This document shows, one piece after another, positions 43,864-52,616 of a stretch of 64,000 bases of DNA (its first letter is position 1; the number at the start of each line of letters is the position of its first letter). This stretch comes from Bacteroidota bacterium (GTDB lineage Bacteria; Bacteroidota; Bacteroidia; JABDFU01): positions 46,497 through 110,496 of the forward strand of contig JACPDY010000005.1 in the NCBI GenBank assembly GCA_016183775.1. The letters are read 5' to 3'. The notes beneath the pieces were generated by a model. The model was given only the letters and a program-made list of their open reading frames with translations. It was not told the origin of the DNA and did no database searches. The position numbers and the translations under genes are program-made.

Positions 43864-45411
43864 ATGAAAACTCCTTCAGATGAACTTTTTCAATTAATAA
43901 AATCGCTTACCCCGCTTGAAAAACGATATTTTAAACTGTATTCTTCCATCCAGGGATCGGGAAAAAAGGGCAAAGATTACCTCCATTTATTTGACATTAT
44001 TGACAGACTTGATGGCTATAATGAAGAAAAACTCAAAGTCAGATTAAAAAACAAAGAAATTGTAAATAATTTAAAGTTCTTCAAAAGTTATCTTTCCGAA
44101 GCTATATTAAAAAGCCTCGAAAAATACCATTCCAAAGATTCCGTTGAAATAATACTTGCCCAAAGTTTGCAAAGAGCAGAAATTTTATTACGCAAAAGAC
44201 TTTACTCCTCAACAATTAAAACAATAAAAAAGGGATTAAAAATTGCAGTTGATCACGAAAAATTTTTATTTATTCTATTGTTACTTTCATGGAAGAGAAA
44301 AACCTTAAAACTTATTGAAAAAACAGATGATATTAAACACTATGCTGAAACAGGCTTCCCTGAAGACTTCAGCTATTTGAGTAAATATAAAAATCAACTG
44401 GAGTTTGAGCAGCTCCATTTACTAATGGTAACCAATGAACTAGTTCAACCTGATTTAAAGAATAAAGCATATTTCAAAAAAATAAGCGCGATTTCCTCTC
44501 ATCCATTACTACAGGATGCAAAAAGCGCAACTTCCTATGAATCGGCCAACAACTATTACAAGATTATGGGTATTAGTACCAGAGCTATGGAAGATTGGAA
44601 AGCATCATGCAAATTCAGGAAAAAAAATGTTGAATTCATAGAACAAAACAAGTCAAAATTGGTATTACGGAAACACGACTACATTCAATCAATCAATAAT
44701 CTTTTAACGCTTCTTGATTATTTAAATAAACAGGAAGATTTTTATTTATATTACAATAAAGCAACAACTTTTTTTGACAGCTTGCCTGAAAAAGAGAGAA
44801 CAAAAGATATTTTCCACGATTATCTGATAACTAAGCTTTCCTATATTTCATATCAGGTAAGAAGAATGAATAACGAGGCCACAATAACCAAAACAATTGA
44901 AGTAACAAAATTAATGAAGGAGAATTCCCTGATCATGGAATCCCCCCAGTCATTATTTTTTTACTATTTTTCTTTTCACGCATATTTTTGTATCAATGAG
45001 TATAGAAACGCGCTTAAATATCTCAATAAAATAATGCGTTTATCTGATAAAGGAATTCTACAGGGCCTGATAAATTCGTTAAGATTATTCACTCTCATTG
45101 TACATTATGAATTAGACAATTCAGATCTGCTGATCAGCATGTCAAGATCTGTCCGCAAGTTCTTATCTAAAAGAGGTCGACTATATGAGTTTGAAGAACT
45201 AGTACTTGATCTGTTCGGCAATAAAATTCACACCGTAAATTCCAAAAAAGAACTTCTCGATTTATTCATAAAAACAAAGAAGAAGGTATCTGACATTTCT
45301 AAATCGAATAATCTATCCGAATTTTTAAACGTTTTCGACTTTGCATCATGGCTTGATAGTAAAATACAAAATCGTTCGTTTGTAGATGTATTGAAAGAGA
45401 AGTTGAATTAG
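43864..45411 (+). CDS. Helical-repeat protein of unknown function
   Basis: 515 residues. I recall similar uncharacterised Bacteroidota proteins that open with a short LFQLIKSLTPLEKRYFKLYSS-type helix; here residues 7-27. No signal peptide, membrane helix or catalytic motif is seen. The whole chain is predicted helical, rich in Lys and Leu, with TPR-like spacing (about 130-460), so a scaffold or regulatory role is possible. The spacer upstream is long and AT-rich. It runs in the same direction as the acyl-CoA ligase gene but is separated from it by 183 bases. Confidence 0.75.
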   Translation: MKTPSDELFQLIKSLTPLEKRYFKLYSSIQGSGKKGKDYLHLFDIIDRLDGYNEEKLKVRLKNKEIVNNLKFFKSYLSEAILKSLEKYHSKDSVEIILAQSLQRAEILLRKRLYSSTIKTIKKGLKIAVDHEKFLFILLLLSWKRKTLKLIEKTDDIKHYAETGFPEDFSYLSKYKNQLEFEQLHLLMVTNELVQPDLKNKAYFKKISAISSHPLLQDAKSATSYESANNYYKIMGISTRAMEDWKASCKFRKKNVEFIEQNKSKLVLRKHDYIQSINNLLTLLDYLNKQEDFYLYYNKATTFFDSLPEKERTKDIFHDYLITKLSYISYQVRRMNNEATITKTIEVTKLMKENSLIMESPQSLFFYYFSFHAYFCINEYRNALKYLNKIMRLSDKGILQGLINSLRLFTLIVHYELDNSDLLISMSRSVRKFLSKRGRLYEFEELVLDLFGNKIHTVNSKKELLDLFIKTKKKVSDISKSNNLSEFLNVFDFASWLDSKIQNRSFVDVLKEKLN

Positions 45412-45553
45412 ATAGCTGTTGGCGGCTGTTTATCCTTAAGTAATGTCATTTCACCAAATAATCTGTATAAAAACATTTCTTAAGTTTATAAAATATTATA
45501 TTAGCGTTGGCTATTGTCAGGGAATTTTTATTTGCTGATAAATAATGAACCTG

Positions 45554-45593
45554 CAACAATCAACAATCAACAACCAACAACCAACAACCAAAC
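45554..45593. repeat. Heptanucleotide array, CAACAAC family, before the acyl-CoA ligase start
   Basis: Five 7-base units (two CAACAAT, three CAACAAC) end directly before CAAACAATG, whose ATG is the start of the ligase gene. The array therefore occupies the ribosome-binding region. An upstream in-frame reading would add a Gln/Asn-rich leader. Confidence 0.92.
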
Positions 45594-45594
45594 A

Positions 45595-47370
45595 ATGTCC
45601 TACACACGTCTATTCGACCTTTTACCCTATTGCCTGGAAAAATTTCCAAAAAACGATGTCCTTGCGGGCAAAGAAGACGGCAAATGGGTAACATACAGTA
45701 CAAAAGATTATGCCGATATTTCAACCAACCTGGCTTATGGCTTGCTTGCAACTGGCGTGCAACGCGATGATAAAATAGGCATCATAGCCAATAACCGCCC
45801 CGAATGGAACTTTGCCGATATGGCCTGCATGATGACCGGTGCTGTTGACGTTCCTATTTACCCAACTATAAGCGACAACGATCTGGAATTTATTATTGGC
45901 GACGCGGGAATAAAATATTTTTTTGTTTCGAGCCAGGAGCTTTTTGAAAAGGTTAAACGCTGCGCCGCAAAATCCGGGTCCGTAAAAAACATTTTTTGTT
46001 TCAATAAGTTTGAAGGTGGACAACACTGGAGCGAAATGTTAGAACTGGGCAAAAAAAATACAGATCAGTTAAAACTCGACGCTATCAAAGCATCCATTAA
46101 GCCAAACGACCTTGCCACTATACTGTATACATCGGGTACGACCGGTAACCCGAAAGGAGTTATGCTTTCGCATGATAATATTGTTAGCCAGTTAAAAGCC
46201 GTTAAACGTTTAATGCCCGTCGATCATCGACACAAGGCATTGAGTTTTTTACCACTGAACCACGTATACGAGCGCATGCTCACTTATAATTATTTTGCCT
46301 GCGGCACCTCAATATATTATGCCGAAAGCCTTGATACAATTTCCGCGAACCTGCAGGAAGTAAAGCCGCATATTTTTACAACAGTGCCCCGCCTGCTTGA
46401 AAAAGTATACGATCGGATTGTTGCCAAGGGAATTGAGTTAACAGGCATAAAGAAAAAATTGTTTTTCTGGGCGCTCGATCTTGGCCTCCGTTTTGAAATG
46501 AATGGCAAAAATGGCTGGTGGTACGAAACTCAGCTTAAACTCGCCCGTAAACTTATTTTCAGCAAATGGAAAGCAGCGCTTGGCGGAGAACTTATTACCA
46601 CAATTTCGGGCGGCGCTGCTCTGCAGAATCGTTTGGCTCGTGTATTCTGGGCTGCAGGTATTCCGGTGTTGGAAGGTTATGGTTTAACGGAAACATCGCC
46701 TGTTGTAGCGGTAAATTATCTCGACAAAGGTTGCAGCCGCTTTGGAACAGTTGGACCAGTTATAGATAATGTAGAAGTTAAAATTGCAGAAGACGGAGAG
46801 ATATTGGTTAAAGGCCCTAATATAATGCTGGGCTATTACAAAAATCCGGCTGCTACCGCTGAAGTGATCATTGACGGCTGGTTTCACACCGGTGATATCG
46901 GAATGTTTGAAGACGGAAAATACCTGAAGATAACCGACCGCAAAAAAGAAATCTTCAAAACTTCGGGCGGAAAATACATCACCCCGGGAATGATCGAAAA
47001 CAAATTACGCGAATCACCATTTATCGAACAGGCCATGGTGATAGGCGAAAATCAAAAGTTCGCCTCTGCCCTTATTGTTCCTGCATTTGCCTACCTGAAA
47101 GATTTCTGTAAAAAGCAAAACATTAACTATACCTCCAATGAGGAAATGGTAAAAAATGATGTTGTAAAAGGATGGATACGTGATGAGGTGGAGAAAATGA
47201 ATAAAACGCTCGCCCAGTACGAAACCATTAAACGCTTTGAATTGCTTCCTCAGGAATGGAATATCGAGAAAGGTGAACTTACACCGAAAATGAGCCTGAA
47301 GCGAAAAGTGATCCTCGCCGCAAACAAAAATCTCTTTGATAAGATTTATGGCCCTGACACCTATGAGTAA
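45595..47370 (+). CDS. Long-chain fatty acid-CoA ligase (AMP-binding)
   Basis: 592 residues; activates fatty acids to acyl-CoA with ATP. The AMP-binding P-loop is LYTSGTTGNPKGVMLSHDN (about 177-195); GYGLTETSP, the GWFHTGD motif with ITDRKKE, and the late KTSGGKYI with catalytic Lys are all present. Start at ATG 45595, since the longer frame is made of 7-base repeats. It begins the fatty-acid section (ligase, desaturase, HAD/crotonase fusion, thiolase), though spacers of 120-220 bases suggest several transcripts. Confidence 0.93.
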   Translation: MSYTRLFDLLPYCLEKFPKNDVLAGKEDGKWVTYSTKDYADISTNLAYGLLATGVQRDDKIGIIANNRPEWNFADMACMMTGAVDVPIYPTISDNDLEFIIGDAGIKYFFVSSQELFEKVKRCAAKSGSVKNIFCFNKFEGGQHWSEMLELGKKNTDQLKLDAIKASIKPNDLATILYTSGTTGNPKGVMLSHDNIVSQLKAVKRLMPVDHRHKALSFLPLNHVYERMLTYNYFACGTSIYYAESLDTISANLQEVKPHIFTTVPRLLEKVYDRIVAKGIELTGIKKKLFFWALDLGLRFEMNGKNGWWYETQLKLARKLIFSKWKAALGGELITTISGGAALQNRLARVFWAAGIPVLEGYGLTETSPVVAVNYLDKGCSRFGTVGPVIDNVEVKIAEDGEILVKGPNIMLGYYKNPAATAEVIIDGWFHTGDIGMFEDGKYLKITDRKKEIFKTSGGKYITPGMIENKLRESPFIEQAMVIGENQKFASALIVPAFAYLKDFCKKQNINYTSNEEMVKNDVVKGWIRDEVEKMNKTLAQYETIKRFELLPQEWNIEKGELTPKMSLKRKVILAANKNLFDKIYGPDTYE

Positions 47371-47450
47371 TCAGATTGTTATTCACATCTATTAAACCAG
47401 TCCTGTTATTAAAATCTATTAACAACCCAATTTTTATGCATTATTAATCG

Positions 47451-47458
47451 TACCTTTG
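47451..47458 (+). promoter_or_regulatory. Candidate -7 box upstream of the desaturase
   Basis: TACCTTTG matches TAnnTTTG and lies about 135 bases before the desaturase start, in a 222-base spacer. The -33 TTG is not clear. Confidence 0.35.
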
Positions 47459-47592
47459 TCGCACATTATTTCCATTTATATCATTATTGGATTTGAATTT
47501 TAACAAAAAAAGAGGACTATACGAAATAGGCGTTAAAATTGATCCGGAACCTTTATGATAAATACAATTAAAATTTACTTTTAGAAACGATT

Positions 47593-48711
47593 TTGAAACA
47601 AAAAGGCAGATTAAAATTTACTAATAAGGATAAATCGCGTTTTTTCAGTACGCTCAGGGCGAACGTTGATGCTTATTTTGTAAATAATAATATTTCCAGG
47701 CACGCAAATGGCGGAATGGTTTTAAAAACCATTATACTCCTTACTGCGTATATTGTACCTTATATTTTAATACTTGCTTTCAATTTCACACTTCTTCCAC
47801 TTATCCTGTTATTCGCGTTAATGGGTTTTGCAATGGCCGGAATTGGCATGTCCATTATGCACGATGCCAACCATGGAGCTTATTCTAAAAATAAATACGC
47901 AAATACCTTTTTGGGCTATACATTGAACATGCTGGGCAATACCTCTTTTAACTGGAAATACCAGCACAATGTTTTGCACCATACCTATACCAACATTCAC
48001 ACAATGGACGATGATCTGGATGGCCCTCCGGCCTTACGTTTTTCACCTCATCATCCACTAAAGAAAATGCATAAGTTCCAGCACATTTATGTTTTCTTTT
48101 TTTACTCCCTGCTTACACTTAACTGGTTTGTTTCTAAAGACATTCTTCAATTAATCAGGTATCGCAGGAACGGAGTTAACCGCTCAAGCAAAAAAGAATA
48201 TATCAAAAGCATTTTCATTCTTATTTTCTCCAAATTGTTTTATATCTTTTATATGTTAGTAGTTCCATGTGTCTTTTTCGGATATAATTTCCTTCCTGTC
48301 TTAACAGGTTTTCTTATCATGCACATGATAAGCGGCTTGATCCTCAGCATCACCTTCCAATTAGCTCATTCTGTTGAGGACGCGTCTTTCCCCCTGCCAA
48401 ATGACAAAAGTGAAATGGAGAACGATTGGGCCATACACCAGGTAAATACCACTGTCGATTTTGCCCGTGACAACCGTTTTCTGAATTGGTATTTAGGCGG
48501 ATTGAACTTCCAGGTTGTACACCACCTGTTTCCTACTATTTGTCATGTACACTATAAAGCACTCTCGGACATTGTAAAAAGTACAGCTGAAGAATTTGGA
48601 ATACCGTATCTCGAAAACCCTACGCTGGGAAGTGCTATCCGTTCACACCTCCTCACACTTAAACGCCTGGGGAACGAAATTTCTCCTGCACCATTGGCCC
48701 CTACAGCCTGA
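47593..48711 (+). CDS. Membrane fatty acid desaturase
   Basis: 372 residues with four main helices. The three histidine boxes are MHDANHGAYSK (about 96), HNVLHHTYTN (about 127) and FQVVHHLFPTICHVHY (about 305), the di-iron ligands of acyl-lipid/acyl-CoA front-end desaturases. The frame opens with TTG at 47593; no in-frame ATG lies upstream before a stop, and the next Met is at about residue 42, so TTG is likely the true start. It introduces double bonds into membrane acyl chains and probably works with the adjacent ligase in lipid adaptation. Confidence 0.92.
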   Translation: MKQKGRLKFTNKDKSRFFSTLRANVDAYFVNNNISRHANGGMVLKTIILLTAYIVPYILILAFNFTLLPLILLFALMGFAMAGIGMSIMHDANHGAYSKNKYANTFLGYTLNMLGNTSFNWKYQHNVLHHTYTNIHTMDDDLDGPPALRFSPHHPLKKMHKFQHIYVFFFYSLLTLNWFVSKDILQLIRYRRNGVNRSSKKEYIKSIFILIFSKLFYIFYMLVVPCVFFGYNFLPVLTGFLIMHMISGLILSITFQLAHSVEDASFPLPNDKSEMENDWAIHQVNTTVDFARDNRFLNWYLGGLNFQVVHHLFPTICHVHYKALSDIVKSTAEEFGIPYLENPTLGSAIRSHLLTLKRLGNEISPAPLAPTA

Positions 48712-48839
48712 TATATAGCCTGAATTTATATTTAAACACTAAAATTTAGCTATATTTATCTTTCCAATTATCAATCATTTTGTCATTTCGATTGAAGAAT
48801 CAATTTCACTCAAAAGGACATTAAAAATTTATCCTGTTT

Positions 48840-51218
48840 ATGAGCAAACGCATTATTAAAAAAGTCGCCATACTTGGTTCGGGCGTAATGGGATCACGCA
48901 TTGCCTGTCATTTTGCCAATATTGGCATTGAAGTGATATTGTTGGACATTGTTCCTAAAGACGCGGCAACAGACAAGAAATCACGTAACAAAATCGTGAA
49001 CGATGCGCTTGCTTTCGCGCTTAAATCGAACCCCTCACCTATTTACAGCAAAGCATTCGCGAACCGTATTACTACCGGCAACTTCGACGACAATATGAAA
49101 GATGTCGCCACATGCGATTGGGTAATTGAAGTGGTTATTGAGCGGCTGGATATTAAAAAACAAGTGTTTGAGAAGGTTGAGCAATTCAGGAAATCCGGCT
49201 CCCTCATCACATCAAATACCTCTGGCATTCCGATCAACCTGATGAACGAAGGACGCAGCGAAGATTTTCAAAAGAATTTTTGCGGAACGCATTTTTTCAA
49301 TCCGCCCCGTTACTTAAAATTGCTGGAGATCATTCCTACTTCAAAAACATCACCCGACGTAGTTGACTTTTTAATGCACTATGGTGAATTGTACCTTGGT
49401 AAAACTACAGTGTTGTGTAAAGACACCCCCGCATTTATTGCCAACCGTATTGGTGTATATGGCATCATGAGCCTGTTCCATTTGGTGGAAAAAATGGGAT
49501 TAACCGTTGAAGAAGTTGATAAGCTGACCGGACCTGTATTGGGCCGGCCAAAATCAGCCACTTTCAGAACCTGCGATGTTGTCGGGTTAGACACATTGGT
49601 ACACGTGGCGAATGGCGTTGCGGCAAGTTGTCCGAATGATGAGGCTAAAGCTGAATTTGCTATTCCAGGCTTTATTGCTAAAATGGTTGAGAACAAATGG
49701 CTGGGTTCAAAAACTGAACAGGGCTTCTTTAAAAAGGTTAAAGGGGCAGGAGGAAAAAGTGAGATACAGGCGCTCGACCTGAAAACACTGGAGTATAAAC
49801 CATCTCAAAAGGTAAAGTTCGCTACCCTTGAAGCCACTAAGCCCATTGAGAATCTTCGTGACCGCATGAAAGTGCTTATTACAGGAAAAGACAAGGCAGG
49901 AGATTTTTATCGTGCCATGTTTTTTGGTTTGTTTTCGTATGTTTCAAATCGTATTCCGGAAATTACAGAGGAACTTTATAAAATAGATGCCGCCATGAGT
50001 GCCGGTTTCGGCTGGGGCCTTGGTCCGTTTGAAGCATGGGATGCACTTGGTGTTGCGGACACGGTTAAGTATATGGAAGCAGCAGGTAAAAAACCTGCCA
50101 AATGGGTAAATGAAATGATCGCGGGCGGTGCAACTACTTTTTATAAAGTGGAAAACGGTGTTCGCAAATACTATGATATTCCATCTAAATCTTACAAAGC
50201 TATACCCGGAACTGAAAGCTTTATCATTCTCGATAACATACGCGCCAATAAAACTGTTTGGAAAAATGCAGGTACAACACTTACCGACATCGGTGATGGA
50301 ATTTTAAATCTTGAGTTCCATACAAAAATGAACACCATTGGCGGAGAAGTGATAGGCGGCATGAATACCGCGATCGATATGGCTGAGAAGGATTTTCAAG
50401 GCCTGGTGATATCCAATGAAGGAGCTAATTTCAGCGCGGGTGCGAACGTAGGGATGATCTTCATGATGGCCGTTGAACAGGAATGGGATGAACTGAATTT
50501 CGCCATCAAAGCGTTTCAAAACTCAATGATGCGTGTACGTTATTCTTCCATACCTGTAATCGTAGCACCTCACAATATGGCTTTAGGCGGAGCATGCGAA
50601 ATGAGTATGCATTCCGATAAAGTTATAGCGCACGCCGAAACCTATATGGGCCTTGTTGAGTTTGGCGTTGGACTCATACCCGGCGGCGGCGGAACAAAAG
50701 AATTCGCAGTGCGTTTATCGGACGATATAAAAGAAGGCGATATTGAATTGAATGCTTTTCGCCAACGCTTTCTTACTATCGGTCAGGCACAGGTATCAAC
50801 TTCGGCCCATGAAGCATTTAGTTTAGGCTATCTCCGCAAAGGAAAAGATATGGTAGTTGTTTCCCGCAATCGTTTATTAACGGAAGCAAAAGCGGAATGC
50901 CTGGAGATAGCGAAAGAAGGTTATACAAAACCTGTTCAACGCAAAGACATTCGTGTGCTTGGCAAAACGGGATTGGGCCTCGCTTATTTAGGTGCTGATA
51001 CGATGAAGAGCGGCGGATATATTTCTGAACACGATGTGAAGATCTCGCAAAAGCTGGCGTTCGTATTATGCGGTGGTGACCTATCCGCTCCTACAGTGGT
51101 TAGCGAGCAATATTTGTTGGATTTAGAACGAGAGGCCTTCTTGTCATTGTGTGGAGAGAAGAAAACTCTTGAGCGTATTCAGTCAATATTAGTTGGAGGA
51201 AAAGTTTTACGTAATTAA
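48840..51218 (+). CDS. 3-hydroxyacyl-CoA dehydrogenase/enoyl-CoA hydratase fusion (FadN type)
   Basis: 792 residues. The order is dehydrogenase first (NAD motif AILGSGVMGSRIA, about 10-22; HFFNPPRYLKLLE; C-terminal helical domain about 190-420) and crotonase fold last (about 490-720, GLVISNEGANFSAGAN and GGACEMSMHSD; GVGLIPGGGGTKEF). This order is that of Bacillus FadN/YusL and Bacteroidota homologues, the reverse of FadB. It carries out two steps of beta-oxidation. The thiolase for the last step starts 136 bases downstream. Confidence 0.94.
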   Translation: MSKRIIKKVAILGSGVMGSRIACHFANIGIEVILLDIVPKDAATDKKSRNKIVNDALAFALKSNPSPIYSKAFANRITTGNFDDNMKDVATCDWVIEVVIERLDIKKQVFEKVEQFRKSGSLITSNTSGIPINLMNEGRSEDFQKNFCGTHFFNPPRYLKLLEIIPTSKTSPDVVDFLMHYGELYLGKTTVLCKDTPAFIANRIGVYGIMSLFHLVEKMGLTVEEVDKLTGPVLGRPKSATFRTCDVVGLDTLVHVANGVAASCPNDEAKAEFAIPGFIAKMVENKWLGSKTEQGFFKKVKGAGGKSEIQALDLKTLEYKPSQKVKFATLEATKPIENLRDRMKVLITGKDKAGDFYRAMFFGLFSYVSNRIPEITEELYKIDAAMSAGFGWGLGPFEAWDALGVADTVKYMEAAGKKPAKWVNEMIAGGATTFYKVENGVRKYYDIPSKSYKAIPGTESFIILDNIRANKTVWKNAGTTLTDIGDGILNLEFHTKMNTIGGEVIGGMNTAIDMAEKDFQGLVISNEGANFSAGANVGMIFMMAVEQEWDELNFAIKAFQNSMMRVRYSSIPVIVAPHNMALGGACEMSMHSDKVIAHAETYMGLVEFGVGLIPGGGGTKEFAVRLSDDIKEGDIELNAFRQRFLTIGQAQVSTSAHEAFSLGYLRKGKDMVVVSRNRLLTEAKAECLEIAKEGYTKPVQRKDIRVLGKTGLGLAYLGADTMKSGGYISEHDVKISQKLAFVLCGGDLSAPTVVSEQYLLDLEREAFLSLCGEKKTLERIQSILVGGKVLRN

Positions 51219-51234
51219 TAAATAAAAATAAAAT

Positions 51235-51347
51235 GCCACTAAATCACGAAAGCACTAAATTCCACGAAAAGGGAGTTTTAGTGGGCTTTAGTGTTTTGGA
51301 GTTTTGGTGGCAAAAAATAATGACTCAAATCTCATATCTCAAATCTA
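51235..51347. repeat. CACTAAA-type inverted repeat plus a short heptanucleotide array
   Basis: 51235-51270 (GCCACTAAATCACGAAAG and on) pairs imperfectly with 51271-51312 (ending TTTTGGTGGC). 51324-51347 adds three 7-base units CTCAAAT/CTCATAT, the reverse complement of the GAGATAT word at 32594. The region separates the beta-oxidation genes. Confidence 0.8.
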
Positions 51348-51353
51348 TTTAAT

Positions 51354-52532
51354 ATGAATGCATATATCGTAGCAGGATACCGCACAGCAGTAGGCAAAGC
51401 CACAAGGGGCGGGTTTCGTTTTACACGTCCGGATGACTTAGCGGCAAATGTGATACAACATTTGATGAAATCAGTTCCGAATGTGGCTGCTGAGCAAATA
51501 GATGACCTGATTGTTGGTAACGCCATGCCTGAAGCCGAACAAGGCTTGAATATGGGTCGCTTGATCTCCTTATTGGCATTTGATACTGATAAGGTTCCGG
51601 GAGTAACCGTAAACCGTTATTGCTCCTCCGGATTGGAAACCATAGCAATGGCTTCTTATAAAATAAACGCAGGACAGGCCGATTGTATCATTGCAGGCGG
51701 CGCTGAAAGTATGAGCCTTATCCCAATGGGGGGCTGGCGCATTGTGCCGCATGCCGATGTGGCCCTCGCCCACCCGGATTATTATTGGGGCATGGGATTA
51801 ACCGCTGAAGCTGTCGCTAACGAGTATAAAGTATCACGTGAGGACCAGGACCAGTTCTCTCTGAATTCTCATATGAAAGCCATTGCAGCGATCAAAGAAG
51901 GAAAGTTCAAAGAACAAATCGTTCCGATCAAAGTAAAAGAAAACTACGTCGATGAAAATGAAAAGCGTAAAACGCGTGAATTCATTGTCGATACTGACGA
52001 AGGCCCTCGTGCCGATACAAACATTGAAGCCCTGGCAAAGCTAAAGCCGGTGTTTGCCGCAAAAGGGAGTGTAACCGCGGGTAACTCTTCGCAAACCTCG
52101 GATGGAGCAGCCTTTGTAATGGTGGTAAGTGAAAAGTTCATGAAAGCAAATAACTTAAAACCTGTTGCGCGGCTTGTATCGTATGCGGCCGCAGGTGTTC
52201 CTCCTCGCATAATGGGTATCGGCCCGATCGCCGCTATTCCGAAAGCATTAAAAATAGCCGGCCTTAAACAAGATCAGATCGACCTGTTTGAATTGAACGA
52301 AGCTTTTGCATCACAATCTTTGGCTGTTATCCGTACCCTCGGACTTAACCAGGATATTATTAACGTAAACGGCGGAGCCATTTCATTGGGTCACCCCCTT
52401 GGCTGCAGCGGAGCAAAACTCTCCGTACAGATATTTGACGAACTGCGCAAGCGTAAAAAGAAATACGGGGTAGTTACGATGTGCGTTGGAACAGGACAAG
52501 GCGCGGCTGGTATTTTCGAAATGCTTTCCTGA
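51354..52532 (+). CDS. Acetyl-CoA acyltransferase (thiolase), FadA type
   Basis: 392 residues; cleaves 3-ketoacyl-CoA. The nucleophile Cys is in VNRYCSSGLETIAM (about 87), GHPLGCSGAK holds the His, and CVGTGQGAAG the second Cys; NEAFASQ is also present. Full length and intact, in contrast with the paralogue at 39232. It follows the FadN-type gene in the same direction. In Bacteroidota an acyl-CoA dehydrogenase gene is usually next; here it is 9.6 kb further on. Confidence 0.95.
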   Translation: MNAYIVAGYRTAVGKATRGGFRFTRPDDLAANVIQHLMKSVPNVAAEQIDDLIVGNAMPEAEQGLNMGRLISLLAFDTDKVPGVTVNRYCSSGLETIAMASYKINAGQADCIIAGGAESMSLIPMGGWRIVPHADVALAHPDYYWGMGLTAEAVANEYKVSREDQDQFSLNSHMKAIAAIKEGKFKEQIVPIKVKENYVDENEKRKTREFIVDTDEGPRADTNIEALAKLKPVFAAKGSVTAGNSSQTSDGAAFVMVVSEKFMKANNLKPVARLVSYAAAGVPPRIMGIGPIAAIPKALKIAGLKQDQIDLFELNEAFASQSLAVIRTLGLNQDIINVNGGAISLGHPLGCSGAKLSVQIFDELRKRKKKYGVVTMCVGTGQGAAGIFEMLS

Positions 52533-52543
52533 AGAATTTGCCG

Positions 52544-52612
52544 GTTGTTAGTTGTTTGTTAACAGTTACACTAACAACCAACAGCAAACAGCTAACAACC
52601 AATAACAATAAC
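52544..52612. repeat. Heptanucleotide hairpin, GTTGTTA/TAACAAC family
   Basis: Left units GTTGTTA, GTTGTTT and right units TAACAAC, CAACAGC, AAACAGC, TAACAAC pair around a centre near 52568. It starts 12 bases after the thiolase stop and ends five bases before the next start, exactly at the left edge of the accessory cluster. Confidence 0.88.
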
Positions 52613-52616
52613 CCCT

